From positions 660,310-724,309 of the forward strand of contig NZ_BNBL01000001.1 in assembly GCF_014655595.1 (NCBI RefSeq): 64,000 nucleotides of DNA, written 5' to 3'. Every line of letters starts with the position of its first letter. Position 1 is the stretch's first letter. The position numbers and the translations under genes are program-made. Under the pieces are notes generated by a model that saw nothing but the letters and a program-made list of their open reading frames with translations, searched no databases and was not told where the DNA came from. Positions 41,967 through 51,191 of this stretch are shown here, piece by piece. The stretch is from Streptomyces griseocarneus. GTDB taxonomy: Bacteria; Actinomycetota; Actinomycetes; Streptomycetales; Streptomycetaceae.

Positions 41967-42784
41967 CCGTCATGGGTGTCCGCCCCGGAGCGGTCTCCTT
42001 CAGCCTCCTCGGACCGGTCTCGGCGACCGTCGGCGGCGAGCGGGTCACCGTCAGCGGCCGCAGACAGCGCGTCATCCTCTCGCTGCTCGTCCTGGCCCGG
42101 GGCCGCGTGGTGCCCGTCGCCACCCTGGTCGACGCCGTCTGGGGCGAGCGGCCCCCGCTCTCCGCGCGGGCGAGGGTCGCGCTCGGCGTCATCGCCCTGC
42201 GCAAGGCCTTCCGGGCCGCCGGGCACAGCGGCACGGTCATCGTCGGCACGCGGTCGGGATACCGCCTGAGCACCGAGCGGGCCGGGTTCGACGTCCGCGA
42301 GTTCGACGACCTGGTCGCCGCCGCGGACCGCGCCGCCGCGCACGGCGAGGCACTGCGGGCCGGCCTCCTCTACCGCGGCGCGCTGGACCTGTGGAGCGGG
42401 CCCGCCCTGGAGGGCGTGGGCGGACGGCTGACCGAGAGCGCGGCGGCCCGCCTCGAGGCCCGGCGACGGGCGGTGTGCGAGGCCCTGCTGACCGTGGGCC
42501 GCGACCTGGCGGACGACGGCTTCTTCGACGAGGCGGAGCAGGCGCTGCGGGACGTGCTGCGCGCGGCCGAGGAGCCGGGCGCGGCGGGACCGGCGGCCGA
42601 GGCCCATCTGGCCCTGGGCCGCCTCCTCGTGACGCTGTACCGCCTCGGACAGGGCCGGCACCATCTGCGGGCCGCGGCGGCCCTGGGCGAGGAGCGGGCC
42701 GTCGGCGAGCTCGCGGCGCTCGCCGAGCGGGGGTCCGGCGCCGGGGAGGCGCTGGAGCTCGTGCCGCGGCAGGCGGTGCGCTGA
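41963..42784 (+). CDS. SARP family regulator (OmpR-type DNA-binding plus BTAD)
   Basis: 273-aa Streptomyces antibiotic regulatory protein. The winged-helix domain (about 12-105) has FSLLGPVSATVGG and SGRRQRVILSLLVLARGRVV, then a bacterial transcriptional activation domain (about 110-245) with FDDLVAAADRA and AALGEERAVGEL. No NB-ARC extension, so a small SARP of the ActII-ORF4/RedD size class. Coupled to the ParB-like regulator. Target unknown; the SARP-type repeats in the polyketide cluster 20-30 kb away are candidates. Confidence 0.88.
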   Translation: MTVMGVRPGAVSFSLLGPVSATVGGERVTVSGRRQRVILSLLVLARGRVVPVATLVDAVWGERPPLSARARVALGVIALRKAFRAAGHSGTVIVGTRSGYRLSTERAGFDVREFDDLVAAADRAAAHGEALRAGLLYRGALDLWSGPALEGVGGRLTESAAARLEARRRAVCEALLTVGRDLADDGFFDEAEQALRDVLRAAEEPGAAGPAAEAHLALGRLLVTLYRLGQGRHHLRAAAALGEERAVGELAALAERGSGAGEALELVPRQAVR

Positions 42785-42810
42785 GGGGCGCTCCGCCACC
42801 GCCCCTCAGC
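42780..42810. terminator. terminator overlapping the SARP stop
   Basis: 10-bp perfect arms 42780-42789 and 42801-42810 with an 11-nt loop, between the convergent SARP and ribokinase genes. Confidence 0.65.
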
Positions 42811-42828
42811 CCAGGGCGCGGCCGCCGG

Positions 42829-43725
42829 TCACAGCTCCGCGGCCGTCGGGTACGACGGCTGCGCGCCCTCCCGGGTCACCGACGCCGCTCCCACCCGCAC
42901 CGCGAAGCGGGCCGCCTCCGTCAGAGGGGCGCCGTCGGCCAGCCGTGCGGCCAGCGCGCCCGTGAAGGCGTCCCCGGCGCCGGTGGTGTCCACCACCTCG
43001 ACCTCGACCCCGGGCACCGCGACCGGCTCGGCGGCGTCCGCGTCCAGGGCCAGCGCGCCCGCTCCGCCGAGGGTGACCACGACCGACCGGGCGCCGCGGT
43101 CCCGCAGCGCGGCGGCCCACCGGGCCGGGTCGCCGTCCGGCAGGGCCGAGAGCCGCCGGGCCTCGTGCTCGTTGACGACGAGGGGATCGGCGGCGGCCAG
43201 CAGGGCCGGGTCGAGCGTCCCGGGCGCCGGCGAGGGGTTGAGCACGACCCGGGTGCCGGTCTCCGCGGCGACGGCGACCGCCGCCCGTACGGTCTCCGGC
43301 GGCACCTCGAGCTGGAGCGAGAGGACGGCCGAGGCGGCGATGACCTCGCGGGCGGCCGTGACGTCCGCGGGGGAGAGGGCGGCGTTGGCGCCGGGGGAGA
43401 CGACGATGGAGTTGTCGCCGTCCGGGCCGACCACGATCATCGCGGTGCCCGTGCGGGCCCCCTTCTCCACCAGGACGTGCCGCAGCTCGGTGCCCGCGTC
43501 CCGCTGGGCGTCCAGCAGCAGCCGGCCGAACGCGTCGTCACCGACCCGGGCCAGCAGGGCCGTCCGGGCCCCGAGGCGGGCCGCCGCGGCGGCCTGGTTG
43601 GCGCCCTTGCCGCCGGCCGACTCCACCAGGTCCGTGCCGAGCACGGTCTCGCCCGCCCCGGGCCGCCGGTCCACCCGGACCGTCAGATCGGCGTTGGCCG
43701 AGCCCACCACCAGTACGTCGTACAT
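42829..43725 (-). CDS. rbsK: ribokinase (PfkB family)
   Basis: Phosphorylates D-ribose to ribose 5-phosphate; 298 aa, the normal length. Substrate motif GGKGANQAAAAARLG near residue 38; anion-hole and catalytic-base motif DTTGAGDAFTGALAA near 246; also LVVNEHEA. No ABC transporter or repressor gene adjoins, so it stands alone. Other PfkB sugar kinases remain possible, but the two motifs are those of RbsK. Confidence 0.88.
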   Translation of the reverse strand: MYDVLVVGSANADLTVRVDRRPGAGETVLGTDLVESAGGKGANQAAAAARLGARTALLARVGDDAFGRLLLDAQRDAGTELRHVLVEKGARTGTAMIVVGPDGDNSIVVSPGANAALSPADVTAAREVIAASAVLSLQLEVPPETVRAAVAVAAETGTRVVLNPSPAPGTLDPALLAAADPLVVNEHEARRLSALPDGDPARWAAALRDRGARSVVVTLGGAGALALDADAAEPVAVPGVEVEVVDTTGAGDAFTGALAARLADGAPLTEAARFAVRVGAASVTREGAQPSYPTAAEL

Positions 43726-44060
43726 GTGCCCCTCACCCTTCGCACGTCGCCGCGTCGTCCCGGATCACCAGGACCACCGGCACCTTCCCCCGCTCCGGCA
43801 GCCTCTCACCCCGGGCGCCGGGAGTGTGACGCCCGTCATGAGGCGTTCCGCCGGGCGTCACGCCACGTCACCGAACCCACGCTCCGAGTCGCGGGAAGCG
43901 GGGGCCGGGGTCATGCTGAGACCACCGTGGCCGACACCGGCCGGCCCCGGCCCAGCGGCGCCCGTTCCCCGTTCGCGGACGGGACGCGAGGGCACCCCGC
44001 ACGCCCGGAAGGTCCTCCGGCCGGCAGGCAACTCCTTGACGCACGAGCGAGGGGACAACC
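43726..44060. other. divergent gene-free stretch, 335 bp
   Basis: Lies between the ribokinase and sigma-factor starts and must hold both promoters. I found no strong -35/-10 pair, SigB-type site or inverted repeat in it. Confidence 0.45.
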
Positions 44061-44870
44061 GTGACCATGGCTGAGCCGACGCCCCGCCCACCCGCCCGTG
44101 ACACCCGTGGCCACGACGGCGAGACGGCCGACACCGCGGAAGTCTTCACCCGCCTGGCCGCCCTCCCCGCCGGGCCGGAGCGCGACCGGCTGCGGCAGGA
44201 CGTGATCGCCGCCTGGCTGCCGATGGCCGAGCGGGTCAGCATGCGCTACCGCAAATGCGGGGAGAGCCCGGCGGACCTGCGACAGGTGGCCGCGCTGGCC
44301 CTGGTGCACGCCGTGGACCGCTATGACCCCCGGCTCGGCCACGCCTTCGAGTCGTTCGCCATCCCGACCATCAACGGCGAGCTCAAACGGCACGTCCGGG
44401 ATCATGTGTGGTCCCTGCACATCCCGCGCCGGGACCAGGAGCTGCGGGCCGCCGTGCGCGCCGCGGCGGCCCACCTGGAGCAGCGCGGCGCGGGCGCGGA
44501 CGTCACCGTGGCCGAGCTGGCCGCGGAGACGGGGCTGTCGGAGGAGGAGGTGCGGCGCGGGCTGGACGCCGACGGGGTCCATCACACGCTCTCCCTCGAC
44601 CACACGGTGGCCGGCTCGGACGAGCTCCCGCTCGCCGACACCCTCGGCCGCTGTGACCGGGCGCTGGAGCTGGTGATCGACCGGCAGTCCCTCAAGCCGC
44701 TCCTGGACGCGCTGCCCGAGCGGGAGAAGTACGTCCTGTACTGGCGTTTCTTCGGCAACCTCACCCAGCAGCAGATCGGCGCCCGCCTCGGCGTCTCCCA
44801 GATGCAGATCTCCCGCATCCTCAGCCGCACCTGCGCCCGGCTGCGCCGGCAGCTGCTCGCGGCCGCCTGA
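44061..44870 (+). CDS. SigB/SigF-type alternative sigma factor
   Basis: 269-aa sigma-70 group 3 factor. Region 2 has LRQVAALALVHAVDRYDPRLGHAF then IPTINGELKRHVRDH; region 3 has ELAAETGLSEEEVRRGL; region 4 has LPEREKYVLYWRFF and LTQQQIGARLGVSQMQISRIL. GTG 44061 has GAGGGG 6 nt upstream. Such factors drive stress and differentiation genes and are usually held by RsbW-type anti-sigma factors, like the one encoded at 34272-34859, though no such gene is adjacent. Confidence 0.93.
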   Translation: MTMAEPTPRPPARDTRGHDGETADTAEVFTRLAALPAGPERDRLRQDVIAAWLPMAERVSMRYRKCGESPADLRQVAALALVHAVDRYDPRLGHAFESFAIPTINGELKRHVRDHVWSLHIPRRDQELRAAVRAAAAHLEQRGAGADVTVAELAAETGLSEEEVRRGLDADGVHHTLSLDHTVAGSDELPLADTLGRCDRALELVIDRQSLKPLLDALPEREKYVLYWRFFGNLTQQQIGARLGVSQMQISRILSRTCARLRRQLLAAA

Positions 44871-44934
44871 TCCCCCCCCCGCGGGCGGCCGACGGCCCCC
44901 GCGCCACCTCCCACAGCAAGGGCAGGACCGCACC

Positions 44935-45135
44935 ATGGAGTCCAACCACTCGCACCTGACCCCCGACCTGCCGCCGATCGTCGAGATCCCCGACCTGCCG
45001 GGCGCCCAGCACGACCAGCGGTCCGGGAACGAGGGCGGCGAGCCCGACCCGGCGGCCGGGTCCGGACACGGCAGTGGCGCCCACCAGGAGGTCGGTGGGC
45101 GCCACGAACGCACGGGAGAGGGATCCGGCGGCTGA
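44935..45135 (+). CDS. small acidic hypothetical protein
   Basis: 66-aa protein starting at ATG 44935. The first half (HLTPDLPPIVEIPDLPG) is Pro/Asp-rich; the second half is Gly/His/Glu-rich and probably disordered. Third-position GC is high throughout, which supports a real gene. No known domain. It lies 64 bp after the sigma factor on the same strand, past a run of nine C residues and a weak hairpin. Confidence 0.5.
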   Translation: MESNHSHLTPDLPPIVEIPDLPGAQHDQRSGNEGGEPDPAAGSGHGSGAHQEVGGRHERTGEGSGG

Positions 45136-45201
45136 CTGTGACCCTGTCCCGCGCGGCGCGCGGTCCGGCTGTGACGCGCGCGCTCAGGGGTGGGGCAAAG
45201 G

Positions 45202-45441
45202 TCAGTTGTTGACGCAGGTGTTGCCGAACGTCGGGTTCAGCAGGGCGATGATGTTGATCGTGTTCCCGCAGAGGTTGATCGGGATGTGGATCGGGACCTG
45301 AATGACGTTCCCGGAGATGACACCGGGGGAGCCCGCAGCCACACCCTGCGCGCCGGAGTCGGCGACAGCGAGACCGGCGGCACCGGTGAGGGTCGTGCCG
45401 ACGGCGGCGGTCAGGACGGCTGCCTTGGCGATACGCGACAT
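45202..45441 (-). CDS. short chaplin (hydrophobic spore-coat amyloid)
   Basis: 79-aa exported protein of the short-chaplin class. The signal peptide ends near AVA-DS (residue 27-28), followed by one chaplin domain with GNVIQVPIHIPINLCGNTIN and ALLNPTFGNTC. The paired cysteines are Cys58 and Cys76. Chaplins assemble as amyloid on aerial hyphae and spores and lower surface tension. ATG 45441 has AAAGG 7 nt upstream. Very strong indicator of a streptomycete or near relative. Which of ChpD-H it matches cannot be fixed here. Confidence 0.93.
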   Translation of the reverse strand: MSRIAKAAVLTAAVGTTLTGAAGLAVADSGAQGVAAGSPGVISGNVIQVPIHIPINLCGNTINIIALLNPTFGNTCVNN

Positions 45442-45797
45442 GGCCAAACCTTTCTAAGGGGTGTTGAGAGGCAATTGTGACCGGCGTTTCAGGAGGAGAT
45501 GGACCAATATGGGCCCCATGCCACGTAATTAACCCGGAAAGGCCAATAAGTCGGATGTAATGTACGGTGGTTGAAAAATCGGATTCCGGCACTTCCGCAC
45601 CGCCTCACGCGATTCCGGCCGACCGCGACGGAGGGCGCCCGGGCCGGCCCGGGGAGCGCCCCCGCAGGCCGCCCGGCGCACGGTCCGCCCGCCCGCCCCC
45701 GGCCCGGGTCGATCATGGGTTTGGCGCTGCCGCGTTCGCCTACGTACAGTTTCCTGGAACACTTGTCGAACAAGCGGACTGGGAAACGACAGCGGTC
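45442..45797. other. divergent gene-free stretch with a small inverted repeat, 356 bp
   Basis: Between chaplin and SDR starts. Holds CTTGT-N3-ACAAG (45762-45774) 23 bp before the SDR ATG, a candidate operator, and an AT-richer patch near 45500-45570 that may be the chaplin promoter region. No BldN-type consensus was recognised. Confidence 0.45.
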
Positions 45798-47291
45798 ATG
45801 ACCGTCACTGAAGAGAACCGCGACGGTGCAGGCCACCCGTCGGACACGGACACCCCGGGCATAGCCCCGGAACGCATGGCGATCTGCCTGAGCGTCCTCG
45901 AGGAACTCGACCGGCTCCCGGTCGACCACCCCGACGCGATCGCGGTCCGGCGCGCCACCGCCGGGATCTACCGGACGGTGAAGCAGCGCCGCCGCCAGGA
46001 GCGCCGCGCGGCCAAGACCGCCCACGACAAGCAGGTCACCGAGGCCACCGCCACCGGCTCCGCCGAGCGCATCGACGACGAGACGCAGGGCATCCTGCCC
46101 AGCTCCTCGGTCGCCGGCGAGATCGCGGGCATCCTGCAGCGCCCCCGGTCCTGCTACATCTGCAAGACCCGCTACGTCGAGGTCGACGCCTTCTACCACC
46201 AGCTGTGCCAGGACTGCGCGGCCGAGAACCGGGCCCGCCGCGACGCCCGCACTGACCTCACCGGGCGGCGCGCGCTGCTCACCGGCGGCCGGGCCAAGAT
46301 CGGCATGTACATCGCCCTGCGACTGCTGCGTGACGGCGCCCACACCACCATCACCACGCGGTTCCCCAACGACGCCATCCGCCGCTTCAAGGCGATGCCG
46401 GACAGCGACGAGTGGATCCACCGCCTCAAGGTCGTCGGCATCGACCTGCGCGACCCGGCGCAGGTGGTCGCCCTCGCCGACTCCGTCGCCGCCGAGGGCC
46501 CGCTGGACATCCTGATCAACAACGCCGCCCAGACGGTGCGCCGCTCCCCGCGCGCCTACAGCGAGCTCGTCGCGGCCGAGTCCGCGCCGCTGCCCGCCGG
46601 CGAGCTGCCCGCAGCCCAGGTGATCGGCACCTTCGGCAGCGGTGCGGTGGACTCCGTCGCCGCGCTGCCGGCCCCCCGCCGCGAGGGCGACGGTCTGACG
46701 GCGCAGGACGTCACCGACCTGGCGCTCGTCGGAGGCTCGGCCTCCCTGGCCCGCATCGAGGCGGGCACCGCGATCGACGCGGGCGGCCTCGTCCCGGACC
46801 TGGACTCCACCAACAGCTGGATCCAGACCGTCTCCGAGGTCGACCCGGTCGAGCTCCTCGAGGTCCAGCTGTGCAACTCCACGGCGCCGTTCATCCTGAT
46901 CAGCCGGCTCCGCCCGGCCATGGCGGCGGCCGCCGCCCGCCGCACGTACGTGGTGAACGTCTCCGCCATGGAGGGCGTCTTCAGCCGCGGCTACAAGGGC
47001 GCCGGCCACCCGCACACCAACATGGCCAAGGCCGCCCTGAACATGCTCACCCGCACCAGCGCCCAGGAGATGCTGGAGAGCGACGGCATTCTGATGACGG
47101 CGGTCGACACCGGCTGGATCACCGACGAGCGCCCGCACCCGGACAAGGTCCGCCTGGCCGCCGAGGGCTTCCACGCCCCGCTCGACCTGGTGGACGGCGC
47201 GGCACGGGTCTACGACCCGATCGTCCGTGGCGAGCAGGGCGAGGACCTCTTCGGCTGCTTCCTGAAGGACTACCGCAAGTCGAACTGGTAG
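45798..47291 (+). CDS. unusual SDR protein with N-terminal Cys4 zinc-binding segment
   Basis: 497-aa protein, twice the length of a classical SDR. The first 115 residues are helical with a basic stretch (KQRRRQERRAAK). Then a Cys4 knuckle C-x2-C-x14-C-x2-C at 119-140. Then a Rossmann fold from TGGRAKIG (161-168) and INNAAQ. The active-site segment reads TNMAK instead of YxxxK, so the catalytic Tyr is Thr. ATG 45798 has no strong ribosome site. Function unknown; binding or regulatory use of the fold is possible. A strong terminator follows. Confidence 0.8.
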   Translation: MTVTEENRDGAGHPSDTDTPGIAPERMAICLSVLEELDRLPVDHPDAIAVRRATAGIYRTVKQRRRQERRAAKTAHDKQVTEATATGSAERIDDETQGILPSSSVAGEIAGILQRPRSCYICKTRYVEVDAFYHQLCQDCAAENRARRDARTDLTGRRALLTGGRAKIGMYIALRLLRDGAHTTITTRFPNDAIRRFKAMPDSDEWIHRLKVVGIDLRDPAQVVALADSVAAEGPLDILINNAAQTVRRSPRAYSELVAAESAPLPAGELPAAQVIGTFGSGAVDSVAALPAPRREGDGLTAQDVTDLALVGGSASLARIEAGTAIDAGGLVPDLDSTNSWIQTVSEVDPVELLEVQLCNSTAPFILISRLRPAMAAAAARRTYVVNVSAMEGVFSRGYKGAGHPHTNMAKAALNMLTRTSAQEMLESDGILMTAVDTGWITDERPHPDKVRLAAEGFHAPLDLVDGAARVYDPIVRGEQGEDLFGCFLKDYRKSNW

Positions 47292-47299
47292 GCACCCGC

Positions 47300-47329
47300 C
47301 CCGGACGGGCCGGAACCGGCCCGTCCGGG
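47300..47329. terminator. bidirectional terminator
   Basis: Perfect 14-bp arms 47300-47313 and 47316-47329 around AA, between the convergent SDR and alaS genes. Confidence 0.8.
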
Positions 47330-47337
47330 ATCAGCGG

Positions 47338-49974
47338 TCAGGGGAGGAGCCCCCGCACGGCGTCCAGCGTCGCCGGAAGCGCCTCCGCCGCGAGCCCGCC
47401 GCCCTGGGCCACCTCGGCCGTGCCGCCGCCTCGGCCGCCCAGCAGGGACTTCACCAGCGCGGCGGCCGAAAGGCCCGCCGCGACGGCGGCCCCGTTCAGG
47501 GCGACCGTCACGACCGCCTTGTCGCCGGACGGCGCCCCGATCGCCGCCACGCCCGGCCGGGAATCCGGCAGACGGTCACGCACGGCCAGCGCCAGGGCGC
47601 GCGCGTCCGCGTCCGTGGTCGCCGTCACCACCCGCGTGCCGCCCACGTCCGTCGCCGCGGCGGCCAGCTCCGCGGCCCGGGCCAGCGCCGCCCGCCCGCG
47701 CAGCTCCTCCGCCAGCTGGTCGGCGGCCTTCAGCCGCTCCAGCAGGCCGGCCACCCGCTCCGGCAGCCCCGCGCGCGGCGCCTGCAGCTGCTCCGCCAGC
47801 CGCGAGACCAGGTCGCGCTCGCGGGCCAGGTAGCCGAAGCCCTCGAAGCCGGTCGCGGCCTCCAGCCGCCGCATCCCGGCCCCCACCGACGACTCCGCCG
47901 TCAGCGCCACCACGCCCACCTGCGCCGCGTGCTCGACGTGCGTGCCGCCGCACAGCTCGCGCGACCACGCCCCGCCGATCTCGACCACCCGCACCCGCTC
48001 GCCGTACGTCTCGCCGAACAGCGCCAGCGCGCCCAGCTCCCTGGCCTCGGGCAGTGACATCCACCGCACCTCCACCGGCAGGTCCCGCCGCAGCGCCCGG
48101 TTCGCCGCCTCCTCGACCTCGCCGCGCGCGGCCGGGCCGAGCGCGCCCCGCCAGGGGAAGTCCAGCCGCAGATAGCCGGGCCGGTTGTACGAACCGGCCT
48201 GCAGGGCCGTCGGGCCGAGCACCTGCCGCAGCGCGGCGTGCAGCACATGGGTGCCCGAGTGCGCCTGCCGGGCGCCCAGCCGCCACTCCGGGTCGACGGC
48301 CGCCCGTACGGCATCCCCCACACCCAACTCGCCAGCCGTCACCCGCACCTGATGGATCACCAGCCCGGGCAGGGGCCGCTGCACGTCCAGCACCTCGGCC
48401 TCCACCGACGCGCCGGTCAGCGCGCCCGCGTCGCTGTCCTGGCCGCCCGACTCGGCGTAGAAGGGCGTGCGGTCCAGCACGGCGGTGGCGATCTCGCCGG
48501 TGCGTACGGACGTCACCGGGCCGGCCGGGCCCAGCAGGGCCAGCACCCGCGATTCCGTCTCCAGCGCGTCGTACGCCCGCCAGTCCGTCGGCCCGTGGGC
48601 GCCGAGCACCTCCCGCAGCGCGGAGGTGTCCAGCGCGCCCGACTTACGGGCCCGGGCGTCCGCGCGGGCCCGCTCCCGCTGCTCGGTCATCAGCGCGGTG
48701 AAGCCCTCGCGGTCGACCTCGACGCCCTGCTCCTCGGCCATCTCCAGCGTCAGGTCGATGGGGAAGCCGTAGGTGTCGTGCAGCAGGAACGCCTGCTTGC
48801 CCGGCAGCAGGTGACCGCCGCGCGCCTTGACGTCCGCGACCGCCGTGTCCAGCACGGTCGTCCCCTGCCGCAGCGTGGAGCGGAAGGCGTCCTCCTCGGC
48901 GTACGCCTGCTGGGAGATGCGGCCGAACTCCTCGGCCACCGCCGCGTAGCTGTGCCGCATGCAGTCCCGGGCGGCCGGCAGCAGCTCCGGCAGGGCCGGG
49001 TCCTGGTACCCCAGCAGCCGCACCGAGCGCACGGCCCTGCGCAGGATGCGGCGCAGCACGTACCCACGGCCCTCGTTGCCGGGCGCGGTGCCGTCGGCGA
49101 GCAGCATCAGGGCGGTCCGCACGTGGTCGGCCACCACCCGCAGCCGCACGTCCGCCTGGTGGTCGGCGCCGTACCGCACGCCGGTCAGCTCGGCGGCCCG
49201 GTCCAGCACGGGCCGGGTCTCGTCGATCTCGTAGAGGTTGTCGACACCTTGCAGCAGCGTGGCCATGCGCTCCAGGCCCATGCCGGTGTCGATGTTGCGC
49301 CGGGGCAGCTCCCCGAGGATCGGATAGCCGGACTTCCCGGCGCCCTCGCCCCGCTCGTACTGCATGAAGACCAGGTTCCAGAACTCCATGTACCGGTCCT
49401 CGTCCACGGCCGGGCCGCCCGCGCGGCCGAGCGCGGGCCCCCGGTCGTAGTACAGCTCCGAGCACGGGCCGCAGGGTCCCGGAACGCCCATCGACCAGAA
49501 GTTGTCCTCGTCGCCCCGGCGCACGATCCGCTCCTCGGGCAGCCCGGCGATGCGCCGCCACAGTTCGGCGGCCTCGTCGTCGGAGTGATGGACGGTGGCC
49601 CAGATCCGGTCGGGATCGAGCCCGTACCCACCGTCCTCGACAGCGGAGACGGACAACTCCCAGGCGAAGGCGATGGCCTCCTCCTTGAAGTAGTCCCCGA
49701 ACGAGAAATTGCCGTTCATCTGGAAGAACGAGCCGTGCCGCGTCGTACGGCCGACCTCCTCGATGTCCAGGGTCCGCACGCACTTCTGCACGCTCGTCGC
49801 CCGCGGCCACGGCGGGGACGCCTCGCCCGTCAGGTACGGCTTGAAGGGGACCATGCCCGCGTTGACGAACAGCAGCGTCGGGTCGGGTGTCGGCAGCGGC
49901 GCGCTGGGCACCACGGTGTGGCCGCGCGCGGCGAAGAAGTCGAGGAAGCGGCTGCGGATGTCGGCGGTACGCAC
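47338..49974 (-). CDS. alaS: alanyl-tRNA synthetase (possibly a second copy)
   Basis: Full-length class II AlaRS of 878 aa. Aminoacylation domain 1-450 with FVNAGMVPFKPYL, TSVQKCVRTLDIEEVG and NIDTGMGLERMA. The editing domain has zinc ligands in HSGTH (about 574) and CGGTH (about 675). The C-terminal DHHA1-type domain ends near the GGGTAEVAQGGG motif. All key motifs are intact, so it should be active. GTG 49974 has GGAG 7 nt upstream. It lies 18 bp after tsaD in the same operon, not in the usual actinobacterial alaS-ruvX-aroE setting, which suggests an accessory paralogue. Only a genome check can tell. Confidence 0.93.
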   Translation of the reverse strand: MRTADIRSRFLDFFAARGHTVVPSAPLPTPDPTLLFVNAGMVPFKPYLTGEASPPWPRATSVQKCVRTLDIEEVGRTTRHGSFFQMNGNFSFGDYFKEEAIAFAWELSVSAVEDGGYGLDPDRIWATVHHSDDEAAELWRRIAGLPEERIVRRGDEDNFWSMGVPGPCGPCSELYYDRGPALGRAGGPAVDEDRYMEFWNLVFMQYERGEGAGKSGYPILGELPRRNIDTGMGLERMATLLQGVDNLYEIDETRPVLDRAAELTGVRYGADHQADVRLRVVADHVRTALMLLADGTAPGNEGRGYVLRRILRRAVRSVRLLGYQDPALPELLPAARDCMRHSYAAVAEEFGRISQQAYAEEDAFRSTLRQGTTVLDTAVADVKARGGHLLPGKQAFLLHDTYGFPIDLTLEMAEEQGVEVDREGFTALMTEQRERARADARARKSGALDTSALREVLGAHGPTDWRAYDALETESRVLALLGPAGPVTSVRTGEIATAVLDRTPFYAESGGQDSDAGALTGASVEAEVLDVQRPLPGLVIHQVRVTAGELGVGDAVRAAVDPEWRLGARQAHSGTHVLHAALRQVLGPTALQAGSYNRPGYLRLDFPWRGALGPAARGEVEEAANRALRRDLPVEVRWMSLPEARELGALALFGETYGERVRVVEIGGAWSRELCGGTHVEHAAQVGVVALTAESSVGAGMRRLEAATGFEGFGYLARERDLVSRLAEQLQAPRAGLPERVAGLLERLKAADQLAEELRGRAALARAAELAAAATDVGGTRVVTATTDADARALALAVRDRLPDSRPGVAAIGAPSGDKAVVTVALNGAAVAAGLSAAALVKSLLGGRGGGTAEVAQGGGLAAEALPATLDAVRGLLP

Positions 49975-49992
49975 AAGGGGCTCCGGATCGAA

Positions 49993-51063
49993 TCAGGCGG
50001 CGCGGACGACGCGGGTCACGGGGTGCAGGGCCGCGTACTCCAGGGGAGCTGACGGGTCGATGGACACATCGAGCGGCGCGGGCTCGGCGCCCGCGCGCAC
50101 CAGCAGGTCGCCGACGGCGGCGATCATCGCGCCGTTGTCGGTGCACAGCCGCAGCGGCGGGACGCGCAGCTCGATGCCCGCAGCATCGCAGCGCTCCCGC
50201 GCCAGCGCCCGCACCCGCGAGTTCGCGGCCACGCCACCGACCACGACCAGGGTGCCCACGCCGTGCTCCACGCACGCGCCGACGGCCTTGCGGGTCAGCA
50301 CATCGGCCACGGCCTCCTGCAGCGAGGCGGCCCCGTCCGCGACGGGCAGGGGCCGCCCGGCGGCGCGATGGCCCTCGGCCCAGCGCGCGGCGGCCGTCTT
50401 CAGCCCCGAGAACGAGAACGCGTAGGGGTCGTCGCGCGGCCCGGTCAGCGGCCGGGGAAAGGCCACCGCCCTCGCATCCCCCTCCCGCGCCGCCCGGTCG
50501 ACCGCCGGACCACCGGGATAGGGGAGGCCGAAGACCCGCGCCACCTTGTCGAAGCACTCACCGGCCGCGTCGTCGAGGGTGTCCCCGAGATGGAGGATCG
50601 GATCACGGGCGAGGTCCCGCACGAGCAGCAGCGAGGTGTGCCCGCCGGAGACGATCAGCACCATGCAGGGATTCGGCAGCGGCCCGTGCTCGAGGGTGTC
50701 GGCGGCCACGTGCCCGGCCAGATGGTGCACGCCATAAAGAGGCACGCCCAGCGCGTACGCGACCCCCTTCGCCGCCGCGACCCCCACCTGCAGCGCACCG
50801 GACAGACCAGGACCGGTGGTCACCGCCACCGCGCCGATGTCACCCATCTCCAGCCCCGCGTCCGCGAGCGCTGCCCGGACGACGGGGGCGGCGGCGTGCA
50901 CATGGGCCCGCGCCGCGATCTCCGGCACGACACCGCCGTACCGCGCGTGCTCGTCCATGCTCGACGCCACCGCGTGGCCCAGCAGTTTCCCGTCCCGGAC
51001 CAGCCCCGCGCCGGTCTCGTCGCAGGACGACTCGATACCCAGCACCACCGGTGAACGCCTCAC
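49993..51063 (-). CDS. tsaD: TsaD/Gcp/Kae1-type tRNA threonylcarbamoyltransferase subunit
   Basis: 356-aa protein of the t6A37 tRNA-modification family. ASKHA fold starting [11 protein letters not shown]; metal ligands in HHLAGH and in [11 protein letters not shown]; phosphate motif [11 protein letters not shown]. It normally works with TsaB, TsaC and TsaE, none of which adjoins. GTG 51063 has AGGAGG 8 nt upstream. First gene of a two-gene operon with alaS, behind an inverted repeat at 51092-51108. Housekeeping tsaD in actinomycetes usually sits with tsaB and rimI, so this may be a second copy. Confidence 0.9.
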   Translation of the reverse strand: MRRSPVVLGIESSCDETGAGLVRDGKLLGHAVASSMDEHARYGGVVPEIAARAHVHAAAPVVRAALADAGLEMGDIGAVAVTTGPGLSGALQVGVAAAKGVAYALGVPLYGVHHLAGHVAADTLEHGPLPNPCMVLIVSGGHTSLLLVRDLARDPILHLGDTLDDAAGECFDKVARVFGLPYPGGPAVDRAAREGDARAVAFPRPLTGPRDDPYAFSFSGLKTAAARWAEGHRAAGRPLPVADGAASLQEAVADVLTRKAVGACVEHGVGTLVVVGGVAANSRVRALARERCDAAGIELRVPPLRLCTDNGAMIAAVGDLLVRAGAEPAPLDVSIDPSAPLEYAALHPVTRVVRAA

Positions 51064-51091
51064 GAGCGCGCCTCCTGCCTTCCTCTAGTAA

Positions 51092-51108
51092 TTGCACAGC
51101 ATATGCAA
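51092..51108. promoter_or_regulatory. inverted repeat in the tsaD-alaS promoter region
   Basis: TTGCA-N7-TGCAA, perfect 5-bp arms in an AT-rich patch 29 bp upstream of the tsaD start. It could be a repressor site; a minus-strand TTGTTG (51111-51106) overlaps it as a possible -35. The cobL gene starts on the other side. Confidence 0.45.
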
Positions 51109-51191
51109 CAAGGTCCCCGGAGTGGTGCCGTCTCCGCAGGTCAGTAGAGTTCCGGTGCCCCCAGTACGCCGCGAATTCCGAGGTACGCCCC

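Noticed and set aside
49993..51063. Reading tsaD as a generic O-sialoglycoprotein endopeptidase
   Set aside because: That old name is obsolete; the HHLAGH and TDNGAM motifs place it in the t6A-synthesis family.
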